Numbered from the stretch's first letter, positions 1 through 13,188 are shown. The stretch is DNA of 64,000 bases from Cepaea nemoralis (GCA_014155875.1 JACEFZ010027757.1:62001-126000), one strand, 5' to 3'. The notes: a model not told the origin generated them from the letters alone. Made by a program: numbers and translations.

Positions 1-2200
1 TTGGTGTTACAGATTTCTCCTACTCCTCACCAAAATCAGACACCGAAGAAGGGTAATGACATTTTTACAGTTGCGAAGTGCCGTATTCGAAGCCCAAATA
101 TTAACCTCAAGGTGCGGGTTAATCCAAAGCTAGTGAGTGTCTTCATTCTGATCTAGAGTTGTTTACCGTGCCTCCCACGCAAACGGAGGTGGAATAGTAA
201 CTACGTGTAGCTTAACTGTGGTGGCACCATCTGGAGATATTAATCAGATACTTGGTACCCAGTGAAGATGACAGATAACTGATGCGGGATAGGTCGCGTG
301 GCCCTCAACAAAACATACAATGAAATAACGGTGAAATGAAATGTTGCGTCTCCGCGAAGCATTATTTTAGAAACCAAAGATTACAATCGGTCTGAGAGGG
401 TAACAATAAACAGGTTAATCCTACCAGAAAGAGGTGTCTTATACAGTGGGTACCAACGACAGACAGCTGGCCAAAAAGAACAATACGGGTCTAGAGGGTA
501 CCATAGATCATATGGAGGTAACAGCTTCGATTTCGACGGGGTTGTGTGGCGGAAATATTGGTTGTTTTAATTAGCTGTGATGGAGTTTACATCTCCGATC
601 AACAGGTTTTGAGAGGTCTAAATAGGCAGTATTTTAAAGAATTCAAGTATATTATTACAAGTTAAATTACATAATAAAATAAATACAGTGATGTGAATAA
701 AATTATAAAAAACAAAAAAGTAAAAAACACCAGTGTTACATTAGCAAATAAGTGAAAAACACAACGGTATGAATACATTGGTGTATTAGTTACATACAAA
801 TGGTACATACAACATGCCCTCATGTCAGCGTAACGGTCTAGCTGTTAAATCACATGACCGCTATATGTTCTATATTGCAACCAAAATTAATTTTCGACAA
901 TAAAAATTAACAATTAAATTGCTACCAGAAACATTCAAATTAGAAACAATAAAGAGAAATTTAATGTATAATTTTTATTGTCGAAAATTAATTTTTGTAA
1001 TTTTATTGTTGAAAGTTTATTTATTTGTTCCTTCAATGATAGTGACTTATCACCTAAGACACGTTTCATTTTCTGAAATACCTCTTTTGTTGTATTCTGC
1101 TCTTAAGCTCTATTGTGTACCTACCATCTGAGGTTATAAATGACCTCAAGTATATAAAATTATCCACTTGATTAAGCCTTTTCTCTTCTATTTTGATCTA
1201 TCTATTAGTGTTCTTAATATATATCTTGCCTATTGTGTCTCTTTTCCTTCCATACATCCTTACCACTCGTCACCTCTTTTCACCCTTTATTGTCTTCCTT
1301 ATTCTTCTCATTGTAACACTGAATAGCATCATAATTTTTTAGCCATCTGTAAAGAAGATCGTTTGTTATTGGTATTCTTCTTAGCAGTGACCATCCTGGT
1401 TGATGCTCATAGTCATTGTCTAATAAAGGGTCTTGTCAGATAGGGGACAGTCGATTTATCTGAAGTAGGTTGGGGAATTTACCCAGTCAGCAGAAAACCG
1501 GTTGTGTTGTAAGCAAAGAGAATGTTAGTGTTAAGTGATATGAAACGTTGAAAATTGGTTAGAAGATGTATTCGCTGGTATTCAAGGGGTCAATATGGCA
1601 GATGTTGTATTAAGAAAGACCGACCTCGCAACAGACACTGTTGGTTGGTTGTGAAATGACACAGTGAAATAGAGGTGGAAAAAGTGAGAAATGAAATTTT
1701 CACTAGACTTCTAGAAAACACCTGCAGTGTTGATAGCTGGAACAATCGAAGATTAGTATAGCAGACATTGTGGTATGGAAAGTTGAAGATATCAGTTATG
1801 GGAAATGGATCTTTGCTGACGAATACTCAGATGATATCGAAACTATCCCAAGTGGAGCCATAGACTGCATTGCCATAAATGTTGTTATTACTATGTCGTT
1901 GAAGCTCATGTACAACGAAGGTTTGGAGCTCTTGGTGCTGTGACATGGAAAAGTTGTGAAGCTATCTATGAAAGACAGAGACACTTTGTGTTATAAAGAA
2001 AAAAATCAAGAGTATGGAGTGATGAGTGATTAGTCTGTATAAGTGGTTCTTAAACAGAAACGCTGGAATGATAAGTTGAAGCTTTCAGTAATGTAAAAGA
2101 GGGAAGTGCTGACGTTGCTGATTATGTATTGTGAAATGTCTTTTCAAATAAAAGATCAAGACACGTTTGACATAACTATAGAAGCAACATTTTTCCTACT
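1..2200. other. No recognisable gene
   Basis: AT-rich non-coding sequence. Open frames are short and lack domains or codon-like structure. Weak similarity between about 1770-1830 and 2068-2130 hints at an old ~300 bp duplication, but it is too diverged to call. Confidence 0.5.
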
Positions 2201-3060
2201 GTTTTTAAGTTTAGTTGAAATATTTATCTGTTTGGCCGATCTTTTTTCACCTTTGGTTAACAAATTTGTCCTACTTTGTACAATTTTGGACGAGACATTT
2301 CTTTACTTGGTCAATATTTTGCCCCTTTTGGTTAACATTATTTCCTACTTTTTATGAATTCGAACGAGTCATTTATAAGTTTGATCGATATAGTTTCAAC
2401 TTTGGTTAACACAGTTTCCCACTTTTCGTAAGTTTGGCGGAGCTTTTTATAAGTTTGGTCGATATTTTTTCACATTTGTTTAACAAAGTTTCCTAGTGTT
2501 CATAAGTTTAGCAGCGATATTTATAAGTTTGGTCAACATATTTCTGTATTTACCCAACCTTTTATTACTTTGGTTCACTTATTTTCCTAGTTCGGTCGAC
2601 ATGTTTCTTAGTTTGATCAATATTTTCCCCTTTTGGCTAACACATTTTCCTACCTTTTATAAATCTGGGTAAGCTATTTTTTACTTGGCCCCTATTATTT
2701 CCTACTTTTTATAATTTGTTGAGATATTTATGTATTTGAACGACCTTTTCCCATTTCGGTTGACAAATTTTCCTACTTTTTACAAGATTAGATGAAATAT
2801 TGCTCTCTATGTCGATATTTTTTTTTCTCATTAGGTTAATAAATGTTCCTAATTTTTATAAGTTTGTTGTAAATGTTTCTTTACAGGGTCAATATTTTTT
2901 CTCCTTAGGTTAACAAATTTTCCCATTTTTTCATAAGTTTGGATGAGACATTTATAAGTTTGACCGATATTTTTCATATTTGGCTAACATTATTTCCTTC
3001 TTTTTATGAATTCGGACGAGACATTTATAGGTTTGACCGATATTTTTCACCTTGGTTGTA
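2200..3060. repeat. Degenerate ~73-bp tandem repeat
   Basis: The motif ATAAGTTTGGTCGATATTTT followed by a TTGGTTAACAAA block recurs at about 2377, 2452, 2525, 2589, 2958 and 3029. Spacing is roughly 65-75 bp with many substitutions. The short plus-strand open frames here follow the repeat and are not genes. Confidence 0.7.
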
Positions 3061-4077
3061 GAAATTAAAATTTTCTACAATCTATAGTAGGTGTGGGTAA
3101 TACACAAAGTGAGCAAGCAGAATTAACTGGTTGTGTTACTATGGTGGTCAGCGTATTTAAAATGATATTTTTAACTTTCTCGGTACTGTGGTAAAGAGGT
3201 AATTGCATAATTACGTTTATATCTGTTGTTCTCAAACAGAGGCCGAAAAAAACATTGTCTTGTCTTGTGGTATTGACTCTAGACAGAAATGCTGTTGGTA
3301 ACTCGGTGCCAATCTTAGCAACTTGTAGGTGTTGTGTTGTTCATAGAACCTATACTTGTGTATGGACGTAAAGCGCAACATGCGGTAATTTGTTGTCAGA
3401 AAACACATGTATATATCTTCATATATACATATACTACGAAAACATATTTTGAAGCCTCAAATTTGACTTCTTCAGACATTACGCTAGTTTTCATGGGAGA
3501 CATGAGTGCATAGGGTGATTTAAATATAACCAGATTTACGTTTCCAAGGAGATAACACATAGACTATGTTTTCGTTGAAAATTCGCTGTTTTCTCTAAGC
3601 AGACTGTCACTTTTGTCACCTCCAGTGTAGCTGGTCCTGTGTTTGTTGTGGTTATTATTAATGTAAATGTTTATTCTGTTTGTAGTATAAGGGCCATTTC
3701 TTCCATCGATAAGTTTTTATAAAACCAATGACCAATCCCTATAAGACACATATGACAACCGTATCTATCCTACTTCACTCATGTAGGTTTGGTCCACAGT
3801 GTCCACCTCGGTAAGATTTTACAACAATAGACTGGAGCAGGAAACAGGAAACGTTAACTGAATAACGATACACCGAGAGTCAATACGCTTGGATTTGTAT
3901 TCTCACTACACTTTTACTGTCTCTATGGTTGTTTCCTGACAGGCGTCATCATCAAACTCACATCAAGTGATGGCGGCATGCACATAATTGTTGGCAACAT
4001 TATAGAACAGATAGCGGGAGCTTGGTTTAAGTGTTAGTCTGTTACGCTGCCGTGAGGGGCGATCGGTGTATTTTGGT
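3061..4077. other. No recognisable gene
   Basis: Mixed-composition non-coding sequence. I see no long open frame, RNA gene or clear repeat. Confidence 0.5.
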
Positions 4078-4820
4078 TGCAAAAAGAAAAAGGGAGGAAA
4101 AGAGAGAGTGAAGAGGGATGGTAGAAGAGAAAAAAAAGAAAGGTGATAGAAGAAAGGGAGAAAATAACAAGAATTTTTTAAAGAAAAGAAAAAAGAAAAA
4201 AAGAAGAAAAAGGAGGAGAGAAAAAAGAAAAAAAAAATATTTGAAAAGGGAAGAAGGAAAGAAGGAAGAGAGGGAGGGGGGAAGTAAAGAGGAGGAAAGA
4301 GAAGAGAGAAGGTTTTAAAAAAGGGGAGAGAAAATTTTGAAGAGGTTGAGGGCCCCGGAAGAAGAGAAGGGAAAGAGAAATAAGATGGGAAAGAAGTAAA
4401 GAAAGGCGGGGAGGAGGAAAAAAGAAGAAGAAGAAAATAGTTTTGGGAAAGATTGAGGAAAGGGGGAAAGGAGAAGAAAAAGAAGGGGAGGGAGGGAGGG
4501 GGAAAAGAAAAACGTGGGATAATAGGAGAGAGAAAAAGAGAATTTTAAAAGAGGGATATTTTTTTAAAAAAAAAAAAGAAGAGGAAAATAAGAAAGGTTT
4601 GTTTTAAGAATGTATTTTTTTTTGCTGGAAGCGGGGAATGAGAGAAAGATGAAAAAATAGTGAAGATATTTGAAAATTAATAATGAGATGAAAAAAATAA
4701 AAGTAAGAAAAAAGGAAAAAAAGTATTAAAAAATTTAAGTTTAAGTTTTAGGAAAAGTTTTTTTAGGGGATAGAGGAAAGTGAGAAACACCGAAAAAAAA
4801 AATCTATGAAAAAAGGAAGG
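4078..4820. repeat. Long polypurine (G/A) tract
   Basis: The plus strand is almost entirely A and G from 4078 to about 4560, then slightly interrupted to about 4820. It is irregular rather than a simple microsatellite. Such tracts can form triplex or H-DNA. The 66-residue K/E/R-rich open frame inside it is a composition artefact. Confidence 0.85.
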
Positions 4821-5980
4821 AAAGGAAGAATTATAAATTGTTAATGAACTCGCCCGGGAATACGTGGGACCCTTTAAAAAAGTTTGTTGTTTAAGATTGT
4901 TTTGTTTTTCTTGTTTGATGGTAAGGTATTATTTACCCTTTAAAAAAATTTCATTAATTGAATGTTCTGGTAAATATGTTAAGGAAGAAAATAATATGTT
5001 TTTTAGGGTAGACTGTTTTTTGTGATTAAAATTTTATATAAATGCTTTGTTTTAATAAAATAACTTTTTTTAAATTGTAATGTTATATAAATTTTGTAAA
5101 AAGAATGCGAGATCTCAATATTTTGAAGAGGGGTTGTTGAAAGGAAAATAGGGTAGAATTAATTATAAAAGAACGGAGAGTCCCAGGGAACAAATACCAA
5201 TGTAAAAATAGTGTAAAGAAATATTTTGAAAACAAGTAATAGAAGATGAAAAAAAGGAAATAAAAAGATGGAATTGCACGAAAAAAGAGTGTGGGTGAAA
5301 GAATATGTTTTTAGAATGTGAAGATACGGAGCAGAGTAATTGTGGTTGGGAATGCGGTTTCGGGAAAAAGAAAGGATAGTGATTGTTCTTGGCACCTATG
5401 TTGGGTATATTTAAAGGGGGGGATTTGAAGAAAGAACCCCCTACTTTAATATCGTGCCCCCAACCAAAGAGGGTTTATACAAGGTATGGGCAATAGAGTT
5501 GTTATACATTTACCCAGAACACTTAAAAGGCCCCCTAGGGGGGGGGAAATAAAGGTGGTTTTCGATCTAAAGATTAAAACCACCTATCTGTTTCAACCTT
5601 GACTATATCTATAATATAAAAGTAGGATCAACCTATAAGGATTTAAAAAAATAGAACCCCCTTTTAAAAGGTTATTTTACCAACTACGACCCCCTAATTT
5701 TAAAAATAAAAAAAAAGTTAATTTACCCCCTATACCATGGTAAACTAGCTTTGTACTTATACCGGGAAATAATTTTTTTTTTTTTTTTTAATGGTGACAC
5801 TTTATAGGATTAATCGAAGTGTTAATACAAATGGAAGACAAAAAGGGTTTTCGCTGGTCACAGCTTGTAAAAATTTGGAACATGCTGCCCCTTATCGAAT
5901 CATTTTATAGTAATGTTAATTGATTTTTTTTTTTTAAATATGTTTAAAGACCCAATATTGCTAATTTTGCCATTTAAATT
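4821..5980. other. AT-rich stretch with homopolymers
   Basis: AT-rich sequence with G7-9 and T11-16 runs and short C-rich blocks around 5430-5780. I see no gene. Confidence 0.5.
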
Positions 5981-5984
5981 CTTT

Positions 5985-6320
5985 TTAACCCACAGACAAT
6001 CAAAAAAAAATATCGATCTAGGAAAAACACGAAGCGTGGAAGAACCCAGATCACAACCCAACACGAGGGAGGCATAGACCCCACCACGAGCCATGAGGCA
6101 TAGACCCCTGGCGCCACAAGTTAGGATGACTGGGAGTATGAACAATACAGAGTACTGTATCAGGCGACCTGTGCTTTGTTACACATACCCCGATTAATAT
6201 CAACAACTGGCATTTACATTCATTTTTAACCCACAGACAATCAAAAAATATCGATCTAGGAAAACACAAAGCTTGGAAGGACCCAGACCACAACCCAACA
6301 CGAGGGCGAGGGAGGCAGCG
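5985..6320. repeat. Pair of ~85-95 bp direct repeats
   Basis: The segment from CCCACAGACAATCAAAAA to CCCAACACGAGGG occurs at about 5990-6068 and again at about 6228-6306, about 238 bp apart, with a few substitutions. It is probably two units of an old dispersed or tandem repeat. Minus-strand open frames across it are artefacts. Confidence 0.7.
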
Positions 6321-6359
6321 GCATCCCTCACCAGCCCTCACCATCCCTTAGTAGCCATT

Positions 6360-6530
6360 TAAAAAGTACCCGTCTAGGGCGGACATCGTTATCGACCAGC
6401 AGCGTGATTCGAACCACCAATGCTACCACCTAGCTCCGTTACAACTCGACCACCACCACACTACCTCAACCACACCTTGAGATTCGAACCTGTCAAGCGC
6501 AATGGCAGTAACTAGAACCCCTGTTACACA
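6360..6530 (-). repeat. Possible tRNA-like SINE remnant
   Basis: Two B-box-like motifs lie on the minus strand (GGTTCGAATCAC near 6410 and GGTTCGAATCTC near 6485). No convincing A box or tail was found, so this is a weak call. Confidence 0.25.
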
Positions 6531-6947
6531 TTGGTGATATCCCACTATGACCAACTACGCACACCCACCCCGTCTTTCACCACTTACCAACCCACCCTAC
6601 ACATCTTTCTCTGCTCTTATTATTTTATTCCGACACCGCCCGTAATTAAAAACAACAGATGGCACCAGCGACCTCCCTCGACCCCGACACTAATATACAC
6701 CTGCCGGCAATATCGACTTTTTGCTCACAGATGTTCACCGATCTTACCAAAGATACAAATACATCAACCCGTATCAGCTGGCGCACACCAATCGATTATG
6801 TATAAATTATGTTCCCTCCTACCCTTCTTTGAGCTTACTAAACAATGCGGGTCCTCATGGGTCCTCATGGTCCTCCTTCTATTTTCTTTGTATATCTCAT
6901 TGCTCATTGCTCAAACCGATGCCTAGAGACCCTCTCCTACTACTGAG

Positions 6948-7188
6948 GTATAACTTCATTTTACAAACTATCGTCTACCAAGACGGCCAGGTGCCAGTCA
7001 AATGCACACATCAGACAACTAACAAATATCTTTGTGACTTCAATCCAGAACTGTCGACAAACAAGGCCGAGCTTTACTGTGTCATGAACGGCAATTTTAG
7101 TGACAGCGAACAGGTAGAGAAAGATGGTGCCAATCGTTCTGCGATCTATGTAAGAATCCAGCCTGTATTTGCACCTCAATTGTCACCG
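6948..7188 (+). CDS. Putative exon A of unknown extracellular protein gene
   Basis: Open exon of 241 bp between a pyrimidine-rich acceptor (CTACTACTGAG, AG at 6946-6947) and a consensus donor at 7189 (CCG|GTAAGTG). It reads from YNFILQTIVY to FAPQLSP. It has three cysteines and two N-glycosylation sequons (NFS, NRS), suggesting an extracellular or luminal domain. The exon ends in phase 0, matching the next candidate exon at 11314. The acceptor is my choice because homology to a second copy at 35931 begins there; the frame is also open upstream to about 6721. A start codon with a signal-like peptide (ATG at 6867, MVLLLFSLYI) lies upstream in another frame with no usable donor, so the 5' end is unresolved. 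Family not recognised. Confidence 0.45.
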
Positions 7189-7260
7189 GTAAGTGTATCT
7201 ACGGGTAAGTGTATCTACGGGTAAGTGTATCTACGGGTAAGTGTATCTACAGGTAAGTGT
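7189..7260 (+). repeat. Tandem array of five 5' splice-donor consensus sites
   Basis: A 16-bp unit, GTAAGTGTATCTACGG, starts at 7189, 7205, 7221, 7237 and 7253. Every copy begins with a near-perfect donor GG|GTAAGT. The first copy is the exon A donor. Because the unit is not a multiple of three, use of copies 2 or 3 would shift the frame. Confidence 0.85.
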
Positions 7261-7289
7261 TGGAGGTCAGGATGGCGTTTCGCCGGCTG

Positions 7290-10200
7290 GGGGATAGGCA
7301 GCACACGCTGGGATCAGCATATGGGGGATAAACAGTATACGGTCGGGGATAAACAGTGGGGAATAAATAGTATACGGTCGAGGATAAACAGTGGGGAATA
7401 AACAGTATACGGTCGAGGATAAACAGTGGGAAATAAATAGTATACGGTCGAGGATAAACAGTGGGAAATAAATAGTATACGGTCGAGGATAAACAGTGGG
7501 GAATAAACAGTATACGGTCGAGGATAAACAGTGGGAAATAAATAGTATACGGTCGAGGATAAACAGTGGGGAATAAACAGTATACGGTCGAGGATAAACA
7601 GTGGGAAATAAATAGTATACGGTCGAGGATAAACAGTGGGAAATAAATAGTATACGGTCGAGCATAAACAGTGGGGAATAAACAGTATACGGTCGAGGAT
7701 AAACAGTGGGAAATAAATAGTATACGGTCGAGGATAAACAGTGGGGAATAAACAATATACGGTCGAGGATAAACAGTAGAGAATACATAGTATACGGTCG
7801 AGGATAAACAGTGGGGAATAAATATTATACAGTCGGGGATAAACAGTGGGAAATAAATAGTATACGGTCGGGGATAAACAGTATACGGTCGGAGATAAAC
7901 AGTGGGGAATAAATAGTATACGGTCGGGGATAAACAGTGAGGAATAAATAGTATACGGTCGGGGATAAACAGTGAGGAATAAATAGTATACGGTCGGAGA
8001 TAAACAGTGAGGAATAAACAGTATACGGTCGGGGATAAACAGTGAGGAATAAATAGTATACGGTCGGGGATAAACAGTATACTGTCGGAGATAAACAGTG
8101 GGGAATAAATAGTATACGGTCGGGGATAAACAGTTGGGAATAAACAGTATACGATCGAGGATAAACAGTGGGAAATAAATAGTATACGGTCGAGGATAAA
8201 CAGTGGGAAATAAATAGTATACGGTCGAGCATAAACAGTGGGGAATAAACAGTATACGGTCGAGGATAAACAGTGGGAAATAAATAGTATACGGTCGAGG
8301 ATAAACAGTGGGGAATAAACAATATACGGTCGATGATAAACAGTGGGGAATAAATAGTATACGGTCGAGGATAAACAGTGGGGAATAAATATTATACAGT
8401 CGGGGATAAACAGTGAGGAATAAATAGTATACGGTCGGGGATAAAAAGTATACTGTCGGAGATAGACAGTGGGGAATAAATAGTATACGGTCGAGGATAA
8501 ACAGTGGGAAATAAATAGTATACGGTCGGGGATAAACAGTTGGGAATAAACAGTATACGATCGAGGATAAACAGTGGGAAATAAATAGTATACGGTCGAG
8601 GATAAACAGTGGGAAATAAATAGTATACGGTCGGGGATAAACAGTTGGGAATAAACAGTATACGATCGAGGATAAACAGTGGGAAATAAATAGTATACGG
8701 TCGAGGATAAACAGTGGGAAATAAATAGTATACGGTCGAGCATAAACAGTGGGGAATAAACAGTATACGGTCGAGGATAAACAGTGGGAAATAAATAGTA
8801 TACGGTCGAGGATAAACAGTGGGGAATAAACAATATACGGTCGAGGATAAACAGTGGGGAATAAATAGTATACGGTCGAGGATAAACAGTGGGGAATAAA
8901 TATTATACAGTCGGGGATAAACAGTGAGGAATAAATAGTATACGGTCGGGGATAAAAAGTATACTGTCAGAGATAAACAGTGGGGAATAAATAGTATACG
9001 GTCGAGGATAAACAGTGGGAAATAAATAGTATACGGTCGGGGATAAACAGTTGGGAATAAACAGTATACGATCGAGGATAAACAGTGGGAAATAAATAGT
9101 ATACGGTCGAGGATAAACAGTGGGAAATAAATAGTATACGGTCGAGCATAAACAGTGGGAATAAACAGTATACGGTCGAGGATAAACAGTGGGAAATAAA
9201 TAGTATACGGTCGAGGATAAACAGTGGGGAATAAACAATATACGGTCGAGGATAAACAGTGGGGAATAAATAGTATACGGTCGAGGATAAACAGTGGGAA
9301 TAAATATCATACAGTCGGGGATAAACAGTGGGAAATAAATAGTATACGGTCGGGGATAAACAGTATACGGTCGGAGATAAACAGTGGGGAATAAATAGTA
9401 TACGGTCGGGGATAAACAGTGAGGAATAAATATTATACAGTCGGGGATAAACAGTGAGGAATAAATAGTATACGGTCGGGGATAAACAGTATACGGTCGG
9501 AGATAAACAGTGGGGATAAATAGTATACGGTCGGGGATAAACAGTGAGGAATAAATAGTATACGGTCGGGGATAAACAGTGAGGAATAAATAGTATACGG
9601 TCGAGGATAAACAGTGAGGAATAAATAGTATACGGTCGGGGATAAACAGTATACGGTCGGAGATAAACAGTGGGGAATAAATAGTATACGGTCGGGGATA
9701 AACAGTGAGGAATAAATAGTATACGGTCGGAGATAAACAGTGAGGAATAAATAGTATACGGTCGGGGATAAACAGTGAGGAATAAATAGTATACGGTCGG
9801 AGATAAACAGTGAGGAATAAATATTATACAGTCGGGGATAAACAGTGAGGAATAAATAGTATACGGTCGGGGATAAACAGTATACGGTCGGAGATAAACA
9901 GTGGGGAATAAATAGTATACGGTCGGGGATAAACAGTGAGGAATAAATAGTATACGGTCGGGGATAAACAGTGAGGAATAAATAGTATACGGTCGAGGAT
10001 AAACAGTGAGGAATAAATAGTATACGGTCGGGGATAAACAGTATACGGTCGGAGATAAACAGTGGGGAATAAATAGTATACGGTCGGGGATAAACAGTAT
10101 ACGGTCGGAGATAAACAGTGAGGAATAAATAGTATACGGTCGGGGATAAACAGTATACGGTCGGAGATAAACAGTGAGGAATAAATAGTATACGGTCGGG

Positions 10201-10570
10201 GATAAACAGTGAGGAATAAATAGTATACGGTCGGGGATAAACAGTATACGGTCGGAGATAAACAGTGGGGAATAAATAGTATACGTTCGGGGATAAACAG
10301 TGAGGAATAAATAGTTTACGGTCGGGGATAAACAGCTGGGTGGTAAACAGTATACGGTCGGGGATAAACAGCTGGGGGGTAAACAGCACACGCTGGGAGA
10401 AGGGGGATGGATAGCACATGCTGGGGGATAAACAGCACACATTTAGGGATAACCAGCAGACATTTTGGGATAAACAGCACATGCTGGGGGATAAACAACA
10501 CACATTTGGGGATAAATAGCACACATTTGGGGATAAATAGCACATGCTAGGGGATAAACAGCACACGCTG
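7290..10570. repeat. 3.2 kb satellite array, 35-bp unit
   Basis: The core unit GGTCGAGGATAAACAGTGGG plus GAATAAATAGTATAC (35 bp, with 34-bp variants) recurs from about 7320 to 10340. It alternates with a 21-bp short form (GGTCGGGGATAAACAGTATAC). Both edges (7290-7320 and 10340-10570) carry a different ~22-bp unit, GGGGATAAACAGCACACGCT, probably the progenitor. A marker variant (CAGTTGGGAA) at about 8131, 8538, 8643 and 9049 shows a higher-order repeat of about 407 bp and a 105-bp (3x35) duplication. The minus strand of the unit has no stop in any frame, which explains long spurious open frames rich in VYPRPYT. Confidence 0.95.
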
Positions 10571-10716
10571 GAAAAGGTCGGGGAGGGGGGTTAATATCTG
10601 TCGTAATACGTGTCGTCCCTAGGGTGAGGGGAATCAACACCCACATTCTTTTAACCCCTCATATCATTATCTTAACGATCTCCTAGATCTCTGTCCACAA
10701 AACCCCGTCAGTCTTT

Positions 10717-10718
<2 letters not shown>

Positions 10719-10804
<86 letters not shown>
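10719..10804. repeat. (CT)n microsatellite
   Basis: About 43 CT dinucleotides, followed by CTT-interrupted CT to about 10840. Confidence 0.98.
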
Positions 10805-10807
<3 letters not shown>

Positions 10808-10840
10808 TCTCTCTTCTTCTTCTCTCTTCTCTCTTTCTCT

Positions 10841-11313
10841 CTTACCACTGGACCATGCCCCCTCTCATTCTTTTCCAAAACATACTACACAACTCTAGCT
10901 TCTAAAAAAATGACAAATTAATTTAATAAAGAAAGGTGTCTGGTATGTGCAAAGTGTATGTGTAGAATGTCTGTCGTATACTCTAGTGTGTATGCAGAAT
11001 CAGACCGAACAGCTCAGGATCAAAGTCTGCTTCATCACAGTACCGGCCACACAACAGCACCATAGATCAAGTACAGAAGGACCTCACCAAATGATGCGTC
11101 TCTCCGGCCAGATGTCGACTTCCTCCAGTAGCTCTTGGATAGTCCGGATGCCTGGTCACCAATAGTGGATATAGTCCAATACTGACCATGAATCTGACAC
11201 ACACAGTGTAACTAATATGTCACTAAAAGTTCTGTGATCTGATAACTCTTGTACAGTAAAATAAATGTTTACTGTCACTTTGAAACTAAATGTTAGTTGG
11301 TAATTTCTCACAG
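10841..11313. other. No recognisable gene (intron of candidate gene)
   Basis: Unique-looking sequence that ends in the acceptor TTTCTCACAG at 11304-11313. Nothing else was identified. Confidence 0.5.
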
Positions 11314-11394
11314 GAATTCACCACTTGGAAAAACGCAAATGTTAATTTTCAATTTCTCCATATAACTACTATTGTTCCTGTTACTGGTGGTATT
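11314..11394 (+). CDS. Putative exon B of unknown gene
   Basis: An 81-bp open segment flanked by a good acceptor (GGTAATTTCTCACAG) and donor (ATT|GTAAGTATC). It encodes 27 residues, beginning EFTTWKNANV and ending PVTGGI. It is phase 0 at both ends, so it joins exon A (phase 0 end) and exon C (phase 0 start) without a frame change. The beta-strand-like alternation of hydrophobic residues resembles that in exon C. It is too short to trust alone; the support is the phase chain. Confidence 0.4.
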
Positions 11395-13188
11395 GTAAGT
11401 ATCTTCACTCTACTATGCTGATAACTACCACTGAGGAATCACTCTTAGATGATCATCGGTTCCTGCTCAGCAGAGGCCAGGCTCTTGCCGACCCTCTGGG
11501 TTATGGGCCCAGTGCAAAGGCCCCTGAGTAAAAACTGCCTTCAATGATCGAGCCATATTCTTCTTCTATGACTTGTCTGCTAGCTTTTTGGAAAACATAG
11601 TGGAACCTGTTGAAGAGAGAACACACCTGGTGAGAGCAACCCGATTCCGACCTTTATTAGGTGAGTGTAGGCCGACGGCCGCACTCAGATATATAACAGA
11701 GAACTAAACTCTGTCATAAGGCAGAGGAGCTCATCACATCGGTCTGAGTCATGGTAAGACAAGGAAAGACTAAAGGAAAAGTGCAGAAACCCAGTAGATA
11801 CCCTACTGGAAGATCCCACCATTTGACATTTCCTTTATCCCCCCAACCATCCTCAATCTCCCTAAATATCATCCCACTACATTGTTCTTAACTCACTGAG
11901 TTAATTGATATCTCACACTAGCTAGTTTAAGCAACGCGATAGCCTACTGCTGCCGACGCTCCTACAATACGTTCTCACAACGCACATTACTACACTCGAT
12001 TCCTAAGAATAATCTAATTTTGGTCTATTTAATTAAATACCATATATTTATTCCTGTTTGAAATTGAGACTACTAAATCACACAATGGATAAATGTCCGC
12101 CGATGTAAATCAACATAAGACACTGTAGTCTCTCTCCATAATCAAACCAGGAATATCACACACGTCCTTGTTGCTTCACAACATTTGGTCGACTCCCGCC
12201 AAAGTTGTTTGTCCAGACTGTTTTAATACTGTGTCTGAATGACGTCACAAATCTGACTAGACACTAGGCGTCGAGAAGTTATTTTTCTCTCTCCTTTTTC
12301 GACTCGATGTAAACAACTGGTCGGCTGTCCCGCTTTAATCTGGGGAATTGTTCCCGGTACTCCAAAAAGTCTTGCCGGCTTGTGATCTGGAGACTTGTTT
12401 CCCCCACAACAAAATATCTTGCCAACTCCCGTCAGAACAGTCTTGTCTCCACTATCAAAGAAATGGCGGCTGCCTGTAGACGAATGGCGCGACAGTCTTT
12501 CATCGATCGACAACTCCAAGAATTTCTGCGACAATATCACAGGCACGTCGTGATTGTAACGGACTCACATAGTACGATCAGCGCTATAGGATGGTGTGTA
12601 TAGTGCGGAATAATAGATATATCATCACAGCGTGGATATACTGGAGCTGCAGGAAGCGACCAGAGGATCTGGCCGACACTCATGACACCGAGGAAAGGCC
12701 AGACGGACACATAATCAGACTACTACCGGTATAATTAGTTTTGGGACTCTTCGCTGGCTGCTGAAGTTTAGGACAGAGCAAGTACGGGAATGTCCTGAGT
12801 GCTGTGATGTCGGCTCTCAACTCAACTCAGTGTATCTACACAGCTAAATATTATGTGACGTAAGTAAAGGGCACTTCAACGATCCTTAAGGTGTACAGGA
12901 CAATTGGTGATAGACTTATATTTGTATAGACCAACAGGCACTCTATGACTGATGCAGTAAGCGTTTACCCAGTGTTAAAAGAGTACACAAAATTTTATTG
13001 GAAGTTAAGGCGGTCGGGATTTTATTAAAACACCATCCATCGAACGCTAAGTCGTCGAACAATATGAGACTTGAATCATTAACTCAATATGCTCGTCGCC
13101 CAACTACTTGTTTAAGTGCGTGGAGCGATACTATGCGCTGTGCATTTTATGTGGAGTGCTTTTGCATCTGTCCGCGGTTGTTTGTGTT
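11395..13188. other. No recognisable gene (intron of candidate gene)
   Basis: Mixed sequence. Short open frames at 12223-12600 on both strands overlap each other and show no domain. AAATGGCGGC near 12462 matches the YY1-type core, but no promoter context was found. Confidence 0.4.

Noticed and set aside
7247..10566. Long minus-strand open frames (up to 528 codons) rich in VYPRPYT/LFIPDRILF
   Set aside because: They follow a 35-bp repeat whose minus strand has no stop in any frame. Three overlapping frames are open at once and the 'protein' cycles every 105 bp. No gene evidence.
7290..10570. CRISPR-like array
   Set aside because: Units are directly contiguous with no unique spacers, and the context is eukaryotic.
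12223..12603. Overlapping open frames on both strands with a YY1-like motif, as a possible promoter/first exon
   Set aside because: No domain, splice site or start context agrees. The motif alone is too short.
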